Assembly (NCBI RefSeq): GCF_023856365.1
Contig: NC_064550.1
Span: 18,911,629-18,975,628, forward strand
Source: Brienomyrus brachyistius
Taxonomy: Eukaryota; Chordata; Actinopteri; Osteoglossiformes; Mormyridae
Direction of reading: 5' to 3'
DNA: 64,000 bases
A program made the translations under genes and the position numbers. Below, piece after piece: positions 11,401 through 19,899 of the stretch (positions within the stretch are counted from its first letter, which is position 1; each line of letters begins with the position of its first letter). Below the pieces are notes generated by a model that saw nothing but the letters and a program-made list of their open reading frames with translations, ran no database searches and was not told where the DNA came from.

Positions 11401-11942
11401 AAACATTTTCGCGGAGCAGACTAAACATTTTAATGTTCCACAGTTTGAATCCCTCTGTCCTTAGTAGATTCACATGCTGCTGTCCCGACCTTTCAATCTT
11501 TCAAGCCCAAATGCCACAAAAAACCAGTTGTGAGAAAGTGCAGCCAACAGGTTGTATAGCAGAGGTGGAGATTTCCGGTCCAGAGTACAAATCCAGACCA
11601 AGATTTTATTTCAACCCACCTGTTGAGTACTCTGTGACTGTGATTATACTCTACTGTCTTTGTCAGCTGCTACATAACAAATCGTGTTCCTTCTTTCTTT
11701 CTTACACACGTAATAAGGACTATCCTGTCCCATACACCTTTGAGGACCGCAGCCATGATGCCCTGTTCTTCCTGAAGGAGATTAAAGGCCGGCCTGACTT
11801 GAAATGTCTGGAATCTGGCAGGTGGCCAATGTGCTACATGAGCTTCAAGGATTCATCCTTCAGTGGGTGGCCCACTGTTGCGTTAATTGACATGGATAAT
11901 GGCGTGAATGAGAAAACCAACTTGATGTTCATCAGTATTTAA
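8408..11942 (+). CDS. il18: interleukin-18-like cytokine (IL-1 family), four coding exons
   Basis: A secreted pro-inflammatory cytokine of the IL-1/IL-18 beta-trefoil family; in vertebrates IL-18 is made as a precursor, cut by caspase-1, and signals through IL-18 receptor to MyD88. Seen here: exons 8408-8468, 9301-9435, 10927-11063 and 11718-11942 have GT-AG borders and matching phases (1, 1, 0) and join into 185 residues with one stop. There is no signal peptide, as expected. Around residues 26-42, YECD then G...LKLIQN..HQY.CLD parallels the human region LESD then Y...L.VIRN.NDQ.LFID, and the DDCR/YK segment at 65-75 parallels SDCR...YK. Cutting after Asp26 would leave 159 residues, against 157 in mature human IL-18. 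Exon 4 carries the FF..EI.GRPDLKCLES stretch, comparable with the human FF......DNKMQFES region. The ATG at 8408 was chosen because the likely upstream exon ends with an in-frame TAA. A teleost-specific IL-1 family member is the main alternative. Confidence 0.8.
8872..9007. mobile_element. MITE with ~45-bp inverted ends in il18-like intron 1
   Basis: The left end GGGGGTGTTCCTCAAAGCAAGG and following tttctcagttagctgaac are the inverted match of ccagcttactgagaaatcctgcttcggggaacatcccc on the right. A related copy lies at 15220-15376. No clear target duplication was found, so the superfamily is not assigned. Confidence 0.65.
9301..9435 (+). CDS. il18: il18-like exon 2: end of propeptide and first beta strands
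   Basis: The acceptor tttttctcctccctgacctgcag ends at 9300 and the donor GTAAGG starts at 9436. The 135 bases enter and leave in phase 1, encoding residues 22-65. The exon holds the candidate caspase cleavage motif YECD (Asp26) and the first core strands (LKLIQN, then YMCLD). A basic R/T-rich run closes the exon. Confidence 0.75.
9777..10193. mobile_element. pogo/Tigger-like internally deleted element in il18-like intron 2
   Basis: The left terminus CAGGTGCTCCTTAACTTACGATG after a TA, and the right-hand gtaagtcgaaccaccgcaaagcgaggagcgtctg, form diverged inverted ends of the type seen in pogo/Tigger non-autonomous elements. The right-hand TA is not intact. The AT-rich middle has no transposase. 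Confidence 0.5.
10655..10858 (+). repeat. tRNA-derived SINE in il18-like intron 2
   Basis: A pol III A box (tggctcagtgag, 10668-10679) and B box (ggttcaaaccc, 10713-10723) sit about 45 bases apart, as in tRNA genes. They are followed by a non-tRNA body. The tRNA fold is degraded, so this is a SINE and not a tRNA gene. Confidence 0.65.
10927..11063 (+). CDS. il18: il18-like exon 3: central beta-trefoil strands
   Basis: The acceptor is a long T tract followed by aagcag ending at 10926; the donor is GTAAGC at 11064. The 137 bases complete Asp66 and encode residues 67-111, ending in phase 0. The exon starts with CRFILHTYKG, matching the position of the DCR...YK segment of mammalian IL-18, and includes paired cysteines (SFTVCCG). 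Confidence 0.75.
11560..11652. mobile_element. half of a hAT MITE in il18-like intron 3
   Basis: Starts CAGAGGTGGAGATTTCCGGTCCAGAGTACAAATCCAGACC and continues to gagtactctgtgactgtg, matching the left arm and centre of the palindromic MITE at 62713-62877. The right arm and second target duplication are missing. Confidence 0.65.
11718..11942 (+). CDS. il18: il18-like terminal coding exon
   Basis: Phase-0 entry at 11718 follows an acceptor ending in taataag after a CT-rich tract. The exon gives 74 residues and a TAA at 11940-11942. The ALFFLKEI segment, the LKCLES segment and the C-terminal hydrophobic LMFISI strand fit the last trefoil repeat of IL-18-like proteins. The frame stays open upstream to 11391, but that part is intron and includes MITE sequence, so it is not coding. 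Confidence 0.75.
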   Translation, partial: DYPVPYTFEDRSHDALFFLKEIKGRPDLKCLESGRWPMCYMSFKDSSFSGWPTVALIDMDNGVNEKTNLMFISI

Positions 11943-12660
11943 ATTCTTTGGGGTCCGAAATAAGTTACGTTCATTAGAGGTAGAAGATCAGGCCTTGAAA
12001 CAAATATTAACAGCCACATTAACAAGCTCTTCATTTTTATTGAAAATGTCAATCAGTGGAGTGGGAGATATTTTGGCCTTTGCTTCGCTCCTAGCTTGGA
12101 GAATTTTGTCAAACTGGAAATTAGTAGATCTGCCTAACGCCTCCCACTGGATCAAGGGCCTTTTACTTCTCAAACTGGAAAACGTTAAATCTACCATGAG
12201 AGGAACCATACATGTATTTTATATGCGGGACCTGCTACACCTTCCTTTCAGGAATTCAGTTATTTCGCATCCAGATTAAGCTCTTGACTTGGTCTACTTT
12301 TTAAATATGCTGTATGTTTTTTGTATTCTACAAAACCATAATTCTGCATTATCTTATTATTTCCTCCTTTCCCCCTTTTTTTATTTCTTTTTTCTTCTTT
12401 TATGGATTTGGGGGATATTCTGGGGAAATAAAGAATATTTATACTAAAATACTAAAAGGGTACTAAAAGAATGTTTATTCTGTTAGTCTTTTTCTGGTTG
12501 TTTTTGTGTGTTGATTGTTTTCCTGTTTTTTTAAATAAAAATATTGAGAGAATATTGGGTAAAAACATATATGTATTTATATAATGCTTTTATACATTTT
12601 TTTTATTGTGAAATATCTATGATTCACACAATGTATAGTTAAATAAATATCTATCCATGC
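11943..12660 (+). repeat. L1-clade LINE ORF2 C-terminal tail in the il18-like 3' flank
   Basis: An open frame across 11995-12279 reads like the end of L1 ORF2: LAWRILSNWK, then W, then LENVKSTMRGTIHVFY (compare the known pattern TWK...W...LEK...R...FYKIW). Downstream sequence is AT-rich, with AATAAA at about 12427 and others near 12533 and 12640, and several ATTTA motifs. The LINE may supply the polyadenylation signal and AU-rich 3' UTR of the cytokine gene. The LINE identity rests on the motif pattern; its role in the transcript is inferred. Confidence 0.55.
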
Positions 12661-12902
12661 ATTTGCAGTACTGGCTGTTTGAACTCCCTATCCAACAGTC
12701 CACATTTTTGCTCCCTCCGAGCTCCCTATCCGATAGTCCACATTTTTGCTCCCTCCGAGCTCCCTAACTGACAGTCCACATTTTTGCTCCCTCCGAGCTC
12801 CCTATCCGATAGTCCACATTTTTGCTCCCTCCGAGCTCCCTAACTGACAGTCCACATTTTTAACTGTCTGTGGCTCCCCGAGGACCAGATTGGAAAACAT
12901 TG
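12660..12902. mobile_element. hAT-derived 38-bp minisatellite
   Basis: The sequence cacattttt recurs at 12701, 12739, 12777, 12815 and 12853, a 38-bp period, with alternating variants (tatccgatag / taactgacag) making a 76-bp higher-order unit. The right edge, ggaccagattggaaaacattg, resembles a CAGTGTTTCCCA-type hAT terminus. The complement of the unit (aaaaatgtggactatc) matches internal sequence of the hAT element at 29587-30523, so both are probably the same family. The left terminus is unclear. Confidence 0.6.
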
Positions 12903-12934
12903 CTCTAAGGAATTAGTAAAATACATCTACCTGC

Positions 12935-13072
12935 TCATTCCACCCATTATTCACCCACTTATGCAGTACAGGGCTACCATGAACCTGGAGAAGGTCCCAG
13001 AATGCACAGGGCCCAAGGCTGGGAAGCATCGCGGATGGAACCTCGTCCATCACAGGGTATACTCACACACAA
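12935..13072 (-). repeat. diverged SINE relic
   Basis: Fragments such as cacccattattcacccacttatgcagtacaggg...catcacagggtatactcacacac align in order with the reversed 3' half of DANA-like SINEs (ccgcttatcc..., catcgcagggcacactcacacac). It is heavily mutated. Confidence 0.4.
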
Positions 13073-13079
13073 AAATATA

Positions 13080-15215
13080 CAGTATGAGGTGCTAACTTGC
13101 ATGGCTTTATGTTTTTGTATATAATGTGGGCACTAAATCAACCCTCTCGACTGGGGGGTACAGTCTCTCCAAGTCTGGATACTCACAAAACCAATATTAT
13201 GATCTGTGTGGCGGGGGTTTTCCCGGAGGCCAGGATGTGTCCCCAAAGATGTTTTAGAAAACCAATCAACACCTCAGAAGAGGAAGTTGGGGAAGGGCTG
13301 ACCAACTCTGGGGATATTGTTCACAAGGGCGCAGATGGTGGGGGGAGATTGCCCTTTCTAAAACATCTATACTTGCTGCATTTGTGCCTTCCTGCATTCT
13401 ATTTGCATTTTGCCTTTGAGGGTTTTGGGTCCTGAACAAGTTGAGAAGTGTGCTGCCTTAAATTGTGACAGATGCAGTTCTGGTCACACGGACCAAAGCG
13501 GCATGCAGTACAGAACACCTGGAAAAAACAAAGATCTATCACAGCGTCAAGTAGACGTCAATTCTATATAGGCATAAACCCTACCAAGCCTATACTGGAT
13601 GCAGGTGTCAACTTAATTCAACTTAATCTGTGATAGGCTAATTTATGTTACTGCAACACAGAAAATGACTTCATCCAAGTTTGACTTAATGTTAAATTAT
13701 GTCTTTTAGAATAAAGCTATACATCTATGAATGTGTCCTCACGTAATATGTAACTTTATAGTATACTGGGCCTCAGTAAATTTAAATTTTAGAGAAATCT
13801 GTTGCTTATGCTATTGTCCAATAGACTATGTCTGGGTTACTGGCAATTCCATAGCAGATAACACTGCAATATTGTATGTATGTCAGCCAGTGTCAATCAA
13901 AATGCTTTGTATATTAAATAATTTCAAATGACTCATCGAGTATGACTGGACGAGCTTAAGGGCTGAGCCCTTTTGCTCACTGTTTGGTCCACCCTACTTC
14001 TCTCCTGAGAAAATCTCTCCTGCACCCCTGTTGTTCGGTAATAGAAAGAACACAATGAGCAACTGTTCAACAGGAAACATTTGGTGGATCAGAGTCCTTG
14101 CCTTATGATTCAGCAGGAACAATGTTGATTCCAGCCTGGCTGTGGAACAACGGACCAACTCTTCTTCCTCGTACATCTGTGTCAGGACTCATGGGGACTT
14201 GGCAAATGCATGGGCAATGGGGGCTGTCACTGCGTGCTGTTTAGCCTCCGCATTAATGTGGAAAGAAATCTGTCTACATATTTGACACAAAATCCAAATC
14301 CTTTACAGTAGTCATTGGCCTCCTGCAAGACTCTCCATTTTGATGGACAGGTTATCAAGGTGCAAGTGTGACTGGAAGGGGTGAGGGATAGAGGTGACGT
14401 TCCTGCTATTTGGAAATAGTGTTACGCATCTGGCTTCATCCGGGCAAGATCTTCAGCACATGAGTGGTCTGATACCAAGTGTGTAACGAAGGAATAGGAC
14501 TGCTGACGAGAAGCCATGGTCCTCTCTCCAGCTCAGAAAAGAGTGATTGCTCCTGCTCAGGAAGGAGAGTCTACCCTTCATGAAGGAGATTCAGTACCTC
14601 AGGATCTTGGTCAATTAGAGACAACATGAGGTTGGCAGGTGTATTAGGTCAGTGGATGCAGTTTTGAGGTCAATGAACAGGTCACTGCAACAGAAGATGG
14701 TTGAACAACATTTCTGGTTTTCGAGTCAATCTATAAACCTATCCGAAGCCATGGTGAGCGACCAAAAAAGTCAAGGTTCTCAGTAAAAGAAGCCAAAAGT
14801 AATGTGTCACCGTAGGTTGCCAGGTTCATTCTCCACAACAAGCTGAGTGGCTGGTGATCTGGAGGGACCTGAAAATAGAGTTGCTGCTTCGTTGAATCAA
14901 AAGGAGCCAGACGAGATGTTCTGAGCACTTTACGAGAATGTCACGTAGTTGGTGTTCTGTTCTGGGTGTGTCCCAATGAGTGAAGGCCTGAGGGTTGACC
15001 ACGGACATGCCAAAGGGACTATATCACTGAACAGGCTTAGAAACATCTAGTGATGACACACAATGGGCTACAGCTTGTGGCCTCCATACAGGAAGGGTGG
15101 TTTGAGCTGTTTGGCATACTGCCTCTACATTATGACCTTCACCAGGGAAACGAATAAAGTGTATTTGCATCAGCATTCTTGACAATAACACTTACTTGTT
15201 GGCTTGTCTCTGTAC
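13080..15215. other. no gene recognised
   Basis: A 2.1-kb stretch of moderately complex sequence. The open frames are short, on both strands, and match no family I know. The GC-balanced part at 14000-15010 could be an old retroelement relic, but I could not support that. Confidence 0.4.
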
Positions 15216-15219
15216 GCCT

Positions 15220-15376
15220 GGGGGTTATTCCACAAAGCAGAGTTTTTCAATTACCTGGTTTAAGTTAAGCTAGAAGTCATGATACTCCAGTAGGAATGGG
15301 CCCTTACCTAAACTCTTACTGGACAATTATGACTTCTAGCTTAAGTTAACCCAACAAACTGAGAAATCCTGCTTCA
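15220..15376. mobile_element. MITE related to the one at 8872-9007
   Basis: The left ggggttattccacaaagcagagtttttcaattacctgg and right ccaacaaactgagaaatcctgcttc are inverted matches. Nested inside them, gtttaagttaagctagaagtcatgat pairs with attatgacttctagcttaagttaac. The right terminus is worn. Confidence 0.65.
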
Positions 15377-15847
15377 CTACCTTTTTTTTTGTCAGGGTTG
15401 TTGAGCTCACATAAATATGAACTTCTGCAGAGTGGTGAAAACTGGAACATGTCTACAGGATTCTGTGATGACAGCGCTACACGATATTCATCAAGACTGA
15501 AGCATACAGCTGGCACCCCTCCAAAAAGAAATGCACTTAAGGATTTACTCACCGGTTAAGCGGAGAAAGGCAACTCTTTGCATTATAACAGCTGAAGGGG
15601 AGAGAGAAACGTATCAGACGACAAAGATGCTCATTACAATTTGCTCCCTGTGTGTCAGGAAGTGGGTTTGTGGTTTGTAACATTTTCCCAGAATTGTTTC
15701 CCAGAATTGTTTAGAAAGTCCAGTGCACATATTTTTGTTCTATCTATGTTTCTTCAGAATTACACTAGTAAATAAGTTGAATTTCTGCAAAAAAGAAAGG
15801 TGAAAAGGTCTGACTGTTGCAATTTAAGCTGATTCTTCCCAAGCTGA

Positions 15848-16510
15848 ATATATGACTTTTTAAAAGTTGGTATACAGTTTTTGTTTTACAGTACTGACTG
15901 TGTCATGTTTAGTCTCTTAGGTCTTCGAAATGCCCTCCATCAGTGTTGACACATCCCTGTAGCCTGTGCCTGGCACTGACACGCTTTAGCACACAAATCC
16001 TAGTTAGCATCAATGTCCAAAAATTGCATGAATTCCTTCAGTTAATCCAGTGGTTCTCAAACTCGGCCCTCGGGACCCACTGCCCTGCTTGTTTTCCTGC
16101 TATCCCTGCCCTACACACTGCTGATTACCTGGATCAGGTGTGTTCAGTCAATAAGAAGCTGAAAGACAGCTGGGACTGTGTGGGACAGGGATAGCATGAA
16201 AACAAGCAGGGCCCCGAGGACTGAGTTTGAGAACCACTGAGATAATCCACTGTGAGGGGCTTCCTCTCAAAAACCTTCGCCTTCATTATGCACCAAAAAA
16301 AGTCCACGGGTGTGAGGACGGGCGAACGTGGCGGTCAGTCAATGCTGTCATGTCGCCCAATCCAGCGTAAGGTAGCTAAAGTGTGTCACAGTCTCAGGCA
16401 CAGGCTCCAGGATTGTATCAACGTCAACGGAGGACATTTACACCACTTAAGAGACTAAATGTGACCCAATCAGGACTGTAAAATAAAAACTGTATACCTA
16501 CCTTTAAAAA
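15848..16510 (-). pseudogene. mariner/IS630-type transposase relic with fold-back 3' ends
   Basis: Read on the minus strand, 16248-16355 gives PPRSPVLTPVDFFWCIMKAKV (preceded by a stop), the catalytic-domain block known from mariner/IS630-like transposases (PPRSPDLTPLDFFLWG.IK..V). The C-terminal block (CAKACQ.QAQ..., then GG.F-like) follows on the minus strand near 15920-15990. The plus strand at 16380-16460 encodes the same block again (VCHSLRHRLQDCINVNGGHL). The outer ~150 bases on each side are therefore inverted copies sharing ggtatacagttttt(g/a)ttttacagt. Stops and shifts make it inactive. Confidence 0.6.
16048..16239. mobile_element. hAT MITE nested in the mariner relic (192 bp)
   Basis: Termini CAGTGGTTCTCAAACTCGG and CTGAGTTTGAGAACCACTG are inverted repeats, and internal gcttgttttcctgctatccctg pairs with cagggatagcatgaaaacaagc. 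The target duplication is agttaatc (16040-16047) / agataatc (16240-16247), seven of eight bases. It splits the transposase relic, so it inserted later. Confidence 0.9.
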
Positions 16511-16865
16511 TGACTTTGTAAAATAAAAACTTTACTTTGTAAAACGGAACCTCCAAATAAATCGGTAAGAAAACAATTTTCAATTGACACACTTGTTCAG
16601 CCGTTTCAGAACAAAAGCTTATTGTTTATTCAGCAGTTGTTGCTATAAATATTCTTACGGCCTTATCTTAGAATAGAGTATTTTCTATTAATTGAAAGAC
16701 AACTGGCAAGGATACTGTGTTTGCAAGTCTGGGTGAGATTCAGAAGAGGAAAAAAAAATCACAGGAAGGTGAAGTAATCAGAAAAGCATTTTGATCCATG
16801 TTGATAGCAGATCTGCAAGCCGCAAGCCGAGCAAGGAGACATTGGTTGAGGAAAAATAGCCGGGT

Positions 16866-17052
16866 GGTACTTCACAATAAGGCTCCCATACAAGCGTTTA
16901 TGAATGTCTTATAATCTGGTTATTAATTAGGTTGTAACACTTTGTAAATTATTAATACGGAATATTAAACAAGTTGTAATACTTTTCGTTTTTATTAATG
17001 AGTTACTATCACTTACAAGTGGAAAATGGGAGTCTTGTTGTAAAGTCGTACC
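16866..17052. mobile_element. MITE with GGTAC...ACC ends
   Basis: The left ggtacttcacaataaggctccca and right tgggagtcttgttgtaaagtcgtacc are imperfect inverted repeats of a terminus common in fish MITEs (…CACTTTACAATAAGG…). The centre is AT-rich. No duplication was identified. Confidence 0.6.
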
Positions 17053-17407
17053 TAAATTTCTGTAATGAAAGAGGTCTGAGATCTTAACACAGAGAGAGCA
17101 GATTTAATGAATCATAAACCAAGACACAGGAAGATCCAACAAATTATACATAAGAATACAAACACCGAACAACCACATCCATCAAAAGCAAGGTGAGTCC
17201 TTACATCAGCTAATTAAGTGTTATATGACTTTTAAATGATTCAGACAAGACTGGACACTGTCTGTTTGGGGATTAACTTCCAATAGTTGTTCACTGGAGG
17301 CAGGGTGTGATTTACTTTTTGAATACCTTTTGTACGTCAGGCTAAGTTACTTCTTGTGGGTCTGAGCTATAAGATCCACACTCGAAGCTAAAGTCCGGAG
17401 AGGTTCA

Positions 17408-17745
17408 ATAAAAATATGTGTGTGTGTGTGTGTGAGTGGGTATACCAGTGTCCCCATAACGTGATAAATATCTGTATTTTTTCCCTTATGGGGACCGATT
17501 TCCTGGTCCTCATAAGGGAAAACTCTATTTTATAAAAATCAGTGACTGCTATGAAAAAACTAAAAATGCAAAAACTCTTGTATTTTGCTTGGTTACTTAC
17601 GGTTAGGGCAGGGTGGGGGTTAAGGTTGTCATAGTTAGCGTTAGCATTTTTCCCATAGAAGTGAATGAGCGGGCCCCGTAAGGATAGGTATACCCTACAT
17701 GTACGCGTGTGTGTGTGTGTGTGTGTCTATATATATATATATATG
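17408..17745. repeat. GT-flanked dispersed repeat (related to 28868-29050)
   Basis: A GT tract (17413-17433), a body with gtccccataa, cttatggggacc and ttacttacggttagggcagg, then a GT/TA tract (17707-17743). The body matches the reverse complement of 28868-29050 (the shared block on this strand reads about tttgcttggttactta.ggttagggc.g). The class was not determined. Confidence 0.55.
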
Positions 17746-17796
17746 CATGCAGTATGTATTATCTTGAGTCAAAGGATAGACGTTGAGTGCTGTGGC

Positions 17797-17990
17797 AGAT
17801 GACCTGGCCTCCACAATCCCCCAACCTAAACCCTATAGAGGTGGTTTGGGATGCGTCGGATTGAAGAGTAAGAGCAAGGCAGCCAACTTGTACCCATAAC
17901 TTGGGGAAACTCCTTCAGGACTGGTGGAGGAACTTTCCAGGTGGCTACATCTGCAGCGTCATTAGCAGAACATTTAGTTCGGGGTGGCCA
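17797..17990 (+). pseudogene. Tc1/mariner transposase C-terminal fragment
   Basis: Translates as D.TWPPQSPNLNPIEVVWD, the classic Tc1 block carrying the last catalytic residue (NPIE), then a stop, then VRARQPT and LLQDWWRNFPG, matching the known …LLQ..W..IP… region. It has no termini and is a dead fragment. Confidence 0.8.
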
Positions 17991-19635
17991 TTAGGGGGGC
18001 TGGTTACACCAGGTGGCCAAAGTAAAGGAGCCCCGCACCTCAATATCGCAGTATAATTATTCAGGTTACTTTCTCGTGGACCATCCTTATGTTTCCACCA
18101 AAATACATATTTTGTCGTTATTATTCTGATGTGGGGTGACCATAGCCAGCCCTTAGACCTTCCCGTGCACATCTGGAAGCTGGATGGAAGAACATCAATA
18201 TGCGATGCCATCATTGATACAAAAGGGGGGGTGGGGGCTATTTTGGAGAGTTTAAAATTTGAGACATAAAAAAAAAATAAGAGTTTCACATTTCAGAATT
18301 TTTTTAACACTCTCGATCATTGCAACATTCGAACATTTTATATGTATAATTAGCCTACTTCATTGCTTCAAAGGCTTTTACCATAAGGTGAATAAGAGCT
18401 AAAATAGACATAAATGCATTAAAATAGACATAAATGCATTAAAAGCAGGTGCTTCCCGACTTTTGACTAGTACTTTATATATAAACTAAGGGCACGGTAA
18501 TGTTTTACCCTATGTTTAATAATTACAGCGATAGTTAACCGTATCATATTCATTAATGTAATATAGGCAATAGTTAATATACAGTACAGTAAGGTCCCAG
18601 AATTTAGTATCACTTTTAAACGATTAAAAATGCAAGGCATGGCCTCCAAACTAGACCATGAACATACTACACAGTGCAAAGGTTGCTGCTCGACCAAAGG
18701 TTGTAAACTATTAAAACAACACCGTGCAACTTACGTTTGGTAAGACTGTGAAAACGTTTCACAATGCCGTTATGACAATCGGACAGCCACATCGTGGGGG
18801 ACAGGGATCTCAAAACCTGTCAGACTGTTTAAATGTGACCGTATATAAATACAAGTTTCTACGCAAATTCACCAAAGATATGAATTGACGGCTCTGCAAT
18901 CCGAAAGCCTTCACCATGTACCCGCTTCACCAGGATATGTACTCAGTTCACATTGACGTATATCATTACCATCCATATCAAAAGAGAGGAATGTAAGATG
19001 TTATGCAGGCATTTGCATTTAAGAAAGTTACACAATCAAGCACCTACGTCTGAAATTCCGGTAACAAACGAAGACGGAGACCAGTCCGGCCATGGCTAAG
19101 CACCGAAGGCAGTGAACAGATATGCCTCAGGCTATGGATAAGAAAGGAGTAACGTTAAAATTCATTACTGCCACCTGCTGTTTTGCAGCAGAAAAAAATT
19201 TAAATGGGGGAAAAAAAATGTACAACTGCTATCGTTTTAATCATATTTCTTTATTATAATTATTGTAAGCTTGGCACCGTGGATTATACGTTGAGACTGT
19301 GAGTTCACACTTGCAGCTCCGTGGGTTTTCTGTGCAGTTAACATATAATATGTTACTGCAGTTAACATTGGAACAGGAAGGGCAGAGGAACACACGTTAC
19401 TGGGTAACCAGTGTGGCGTTTGTATAGCACAAACTGGAATCATGGCATGTTACTTTACTACTGTAAAACGTATTGTGAGAACTACTGTGAAATTGAAAAT
19501 GATTTCATTCCAAAAAATACTACAACAGTATAACAGCATACATAGGCCTTCATCTGGAATAAATGCTTACATAAAATGTTTACATATATTTTCTTGTGGT
19601 TGCTGTTGCTGTTGTTGACATTGTTGTGATGATGG
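17990..19635. other. no gene recognised
   Basis: Includes a 20-bp tandem duplication (aaaatagacataaatgcatt) at 18402-18441. No exon or family-like frame was seen. Confidence 0.45.
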
Positions 19636-19639
19636 TGAG

Positions 19640-19895
19640 GCAGCACGGTGGTGTAGTGGTTGGCCATCCTCACATGTCTGGGACCAACATCCAAATCTTC
19701 ACCAGGGTTCCATGTGTGTTGAGTTTGCACGTTCTCCCCATGTAATTAGGGGGTTTCCTCCAGGTATGCTGGTCCCCCTGTATTCCCTGCCTTCCGCCCG
19801 TAGTCCCCAAGATAAACTCCAGGCCCTCCACAACCCTGAATAGGACAAGGAGTTACAGAAAGTGGATGGATGGATGGATGGATGGATGGATGGAT
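19640..19895 (+). repeat. diverged DANA-like SINE with GGAT tail
   Basis: The head ggcagcacggtggtgtagtggttggcc, the body gtgtgttgagtttgcacgttctccccatgt...gggtttcctccaggtatgctggtccccc, and the tail (ggat)n at 19862-19893 follow the order of zebrafish DANA-type SINEs. The B box is mutated. Confidence 0.75.
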
Positions 19896-19899
19896 ATTT

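Noticed and set aside
11391..11717. Upstream extension of the frame that contains the last il18-like exon
   Set aside because: It crosses a clear acceptor and includes half a hAT MITE; splicing from exon 3 at 11063 in phase 0 explains the coding part.
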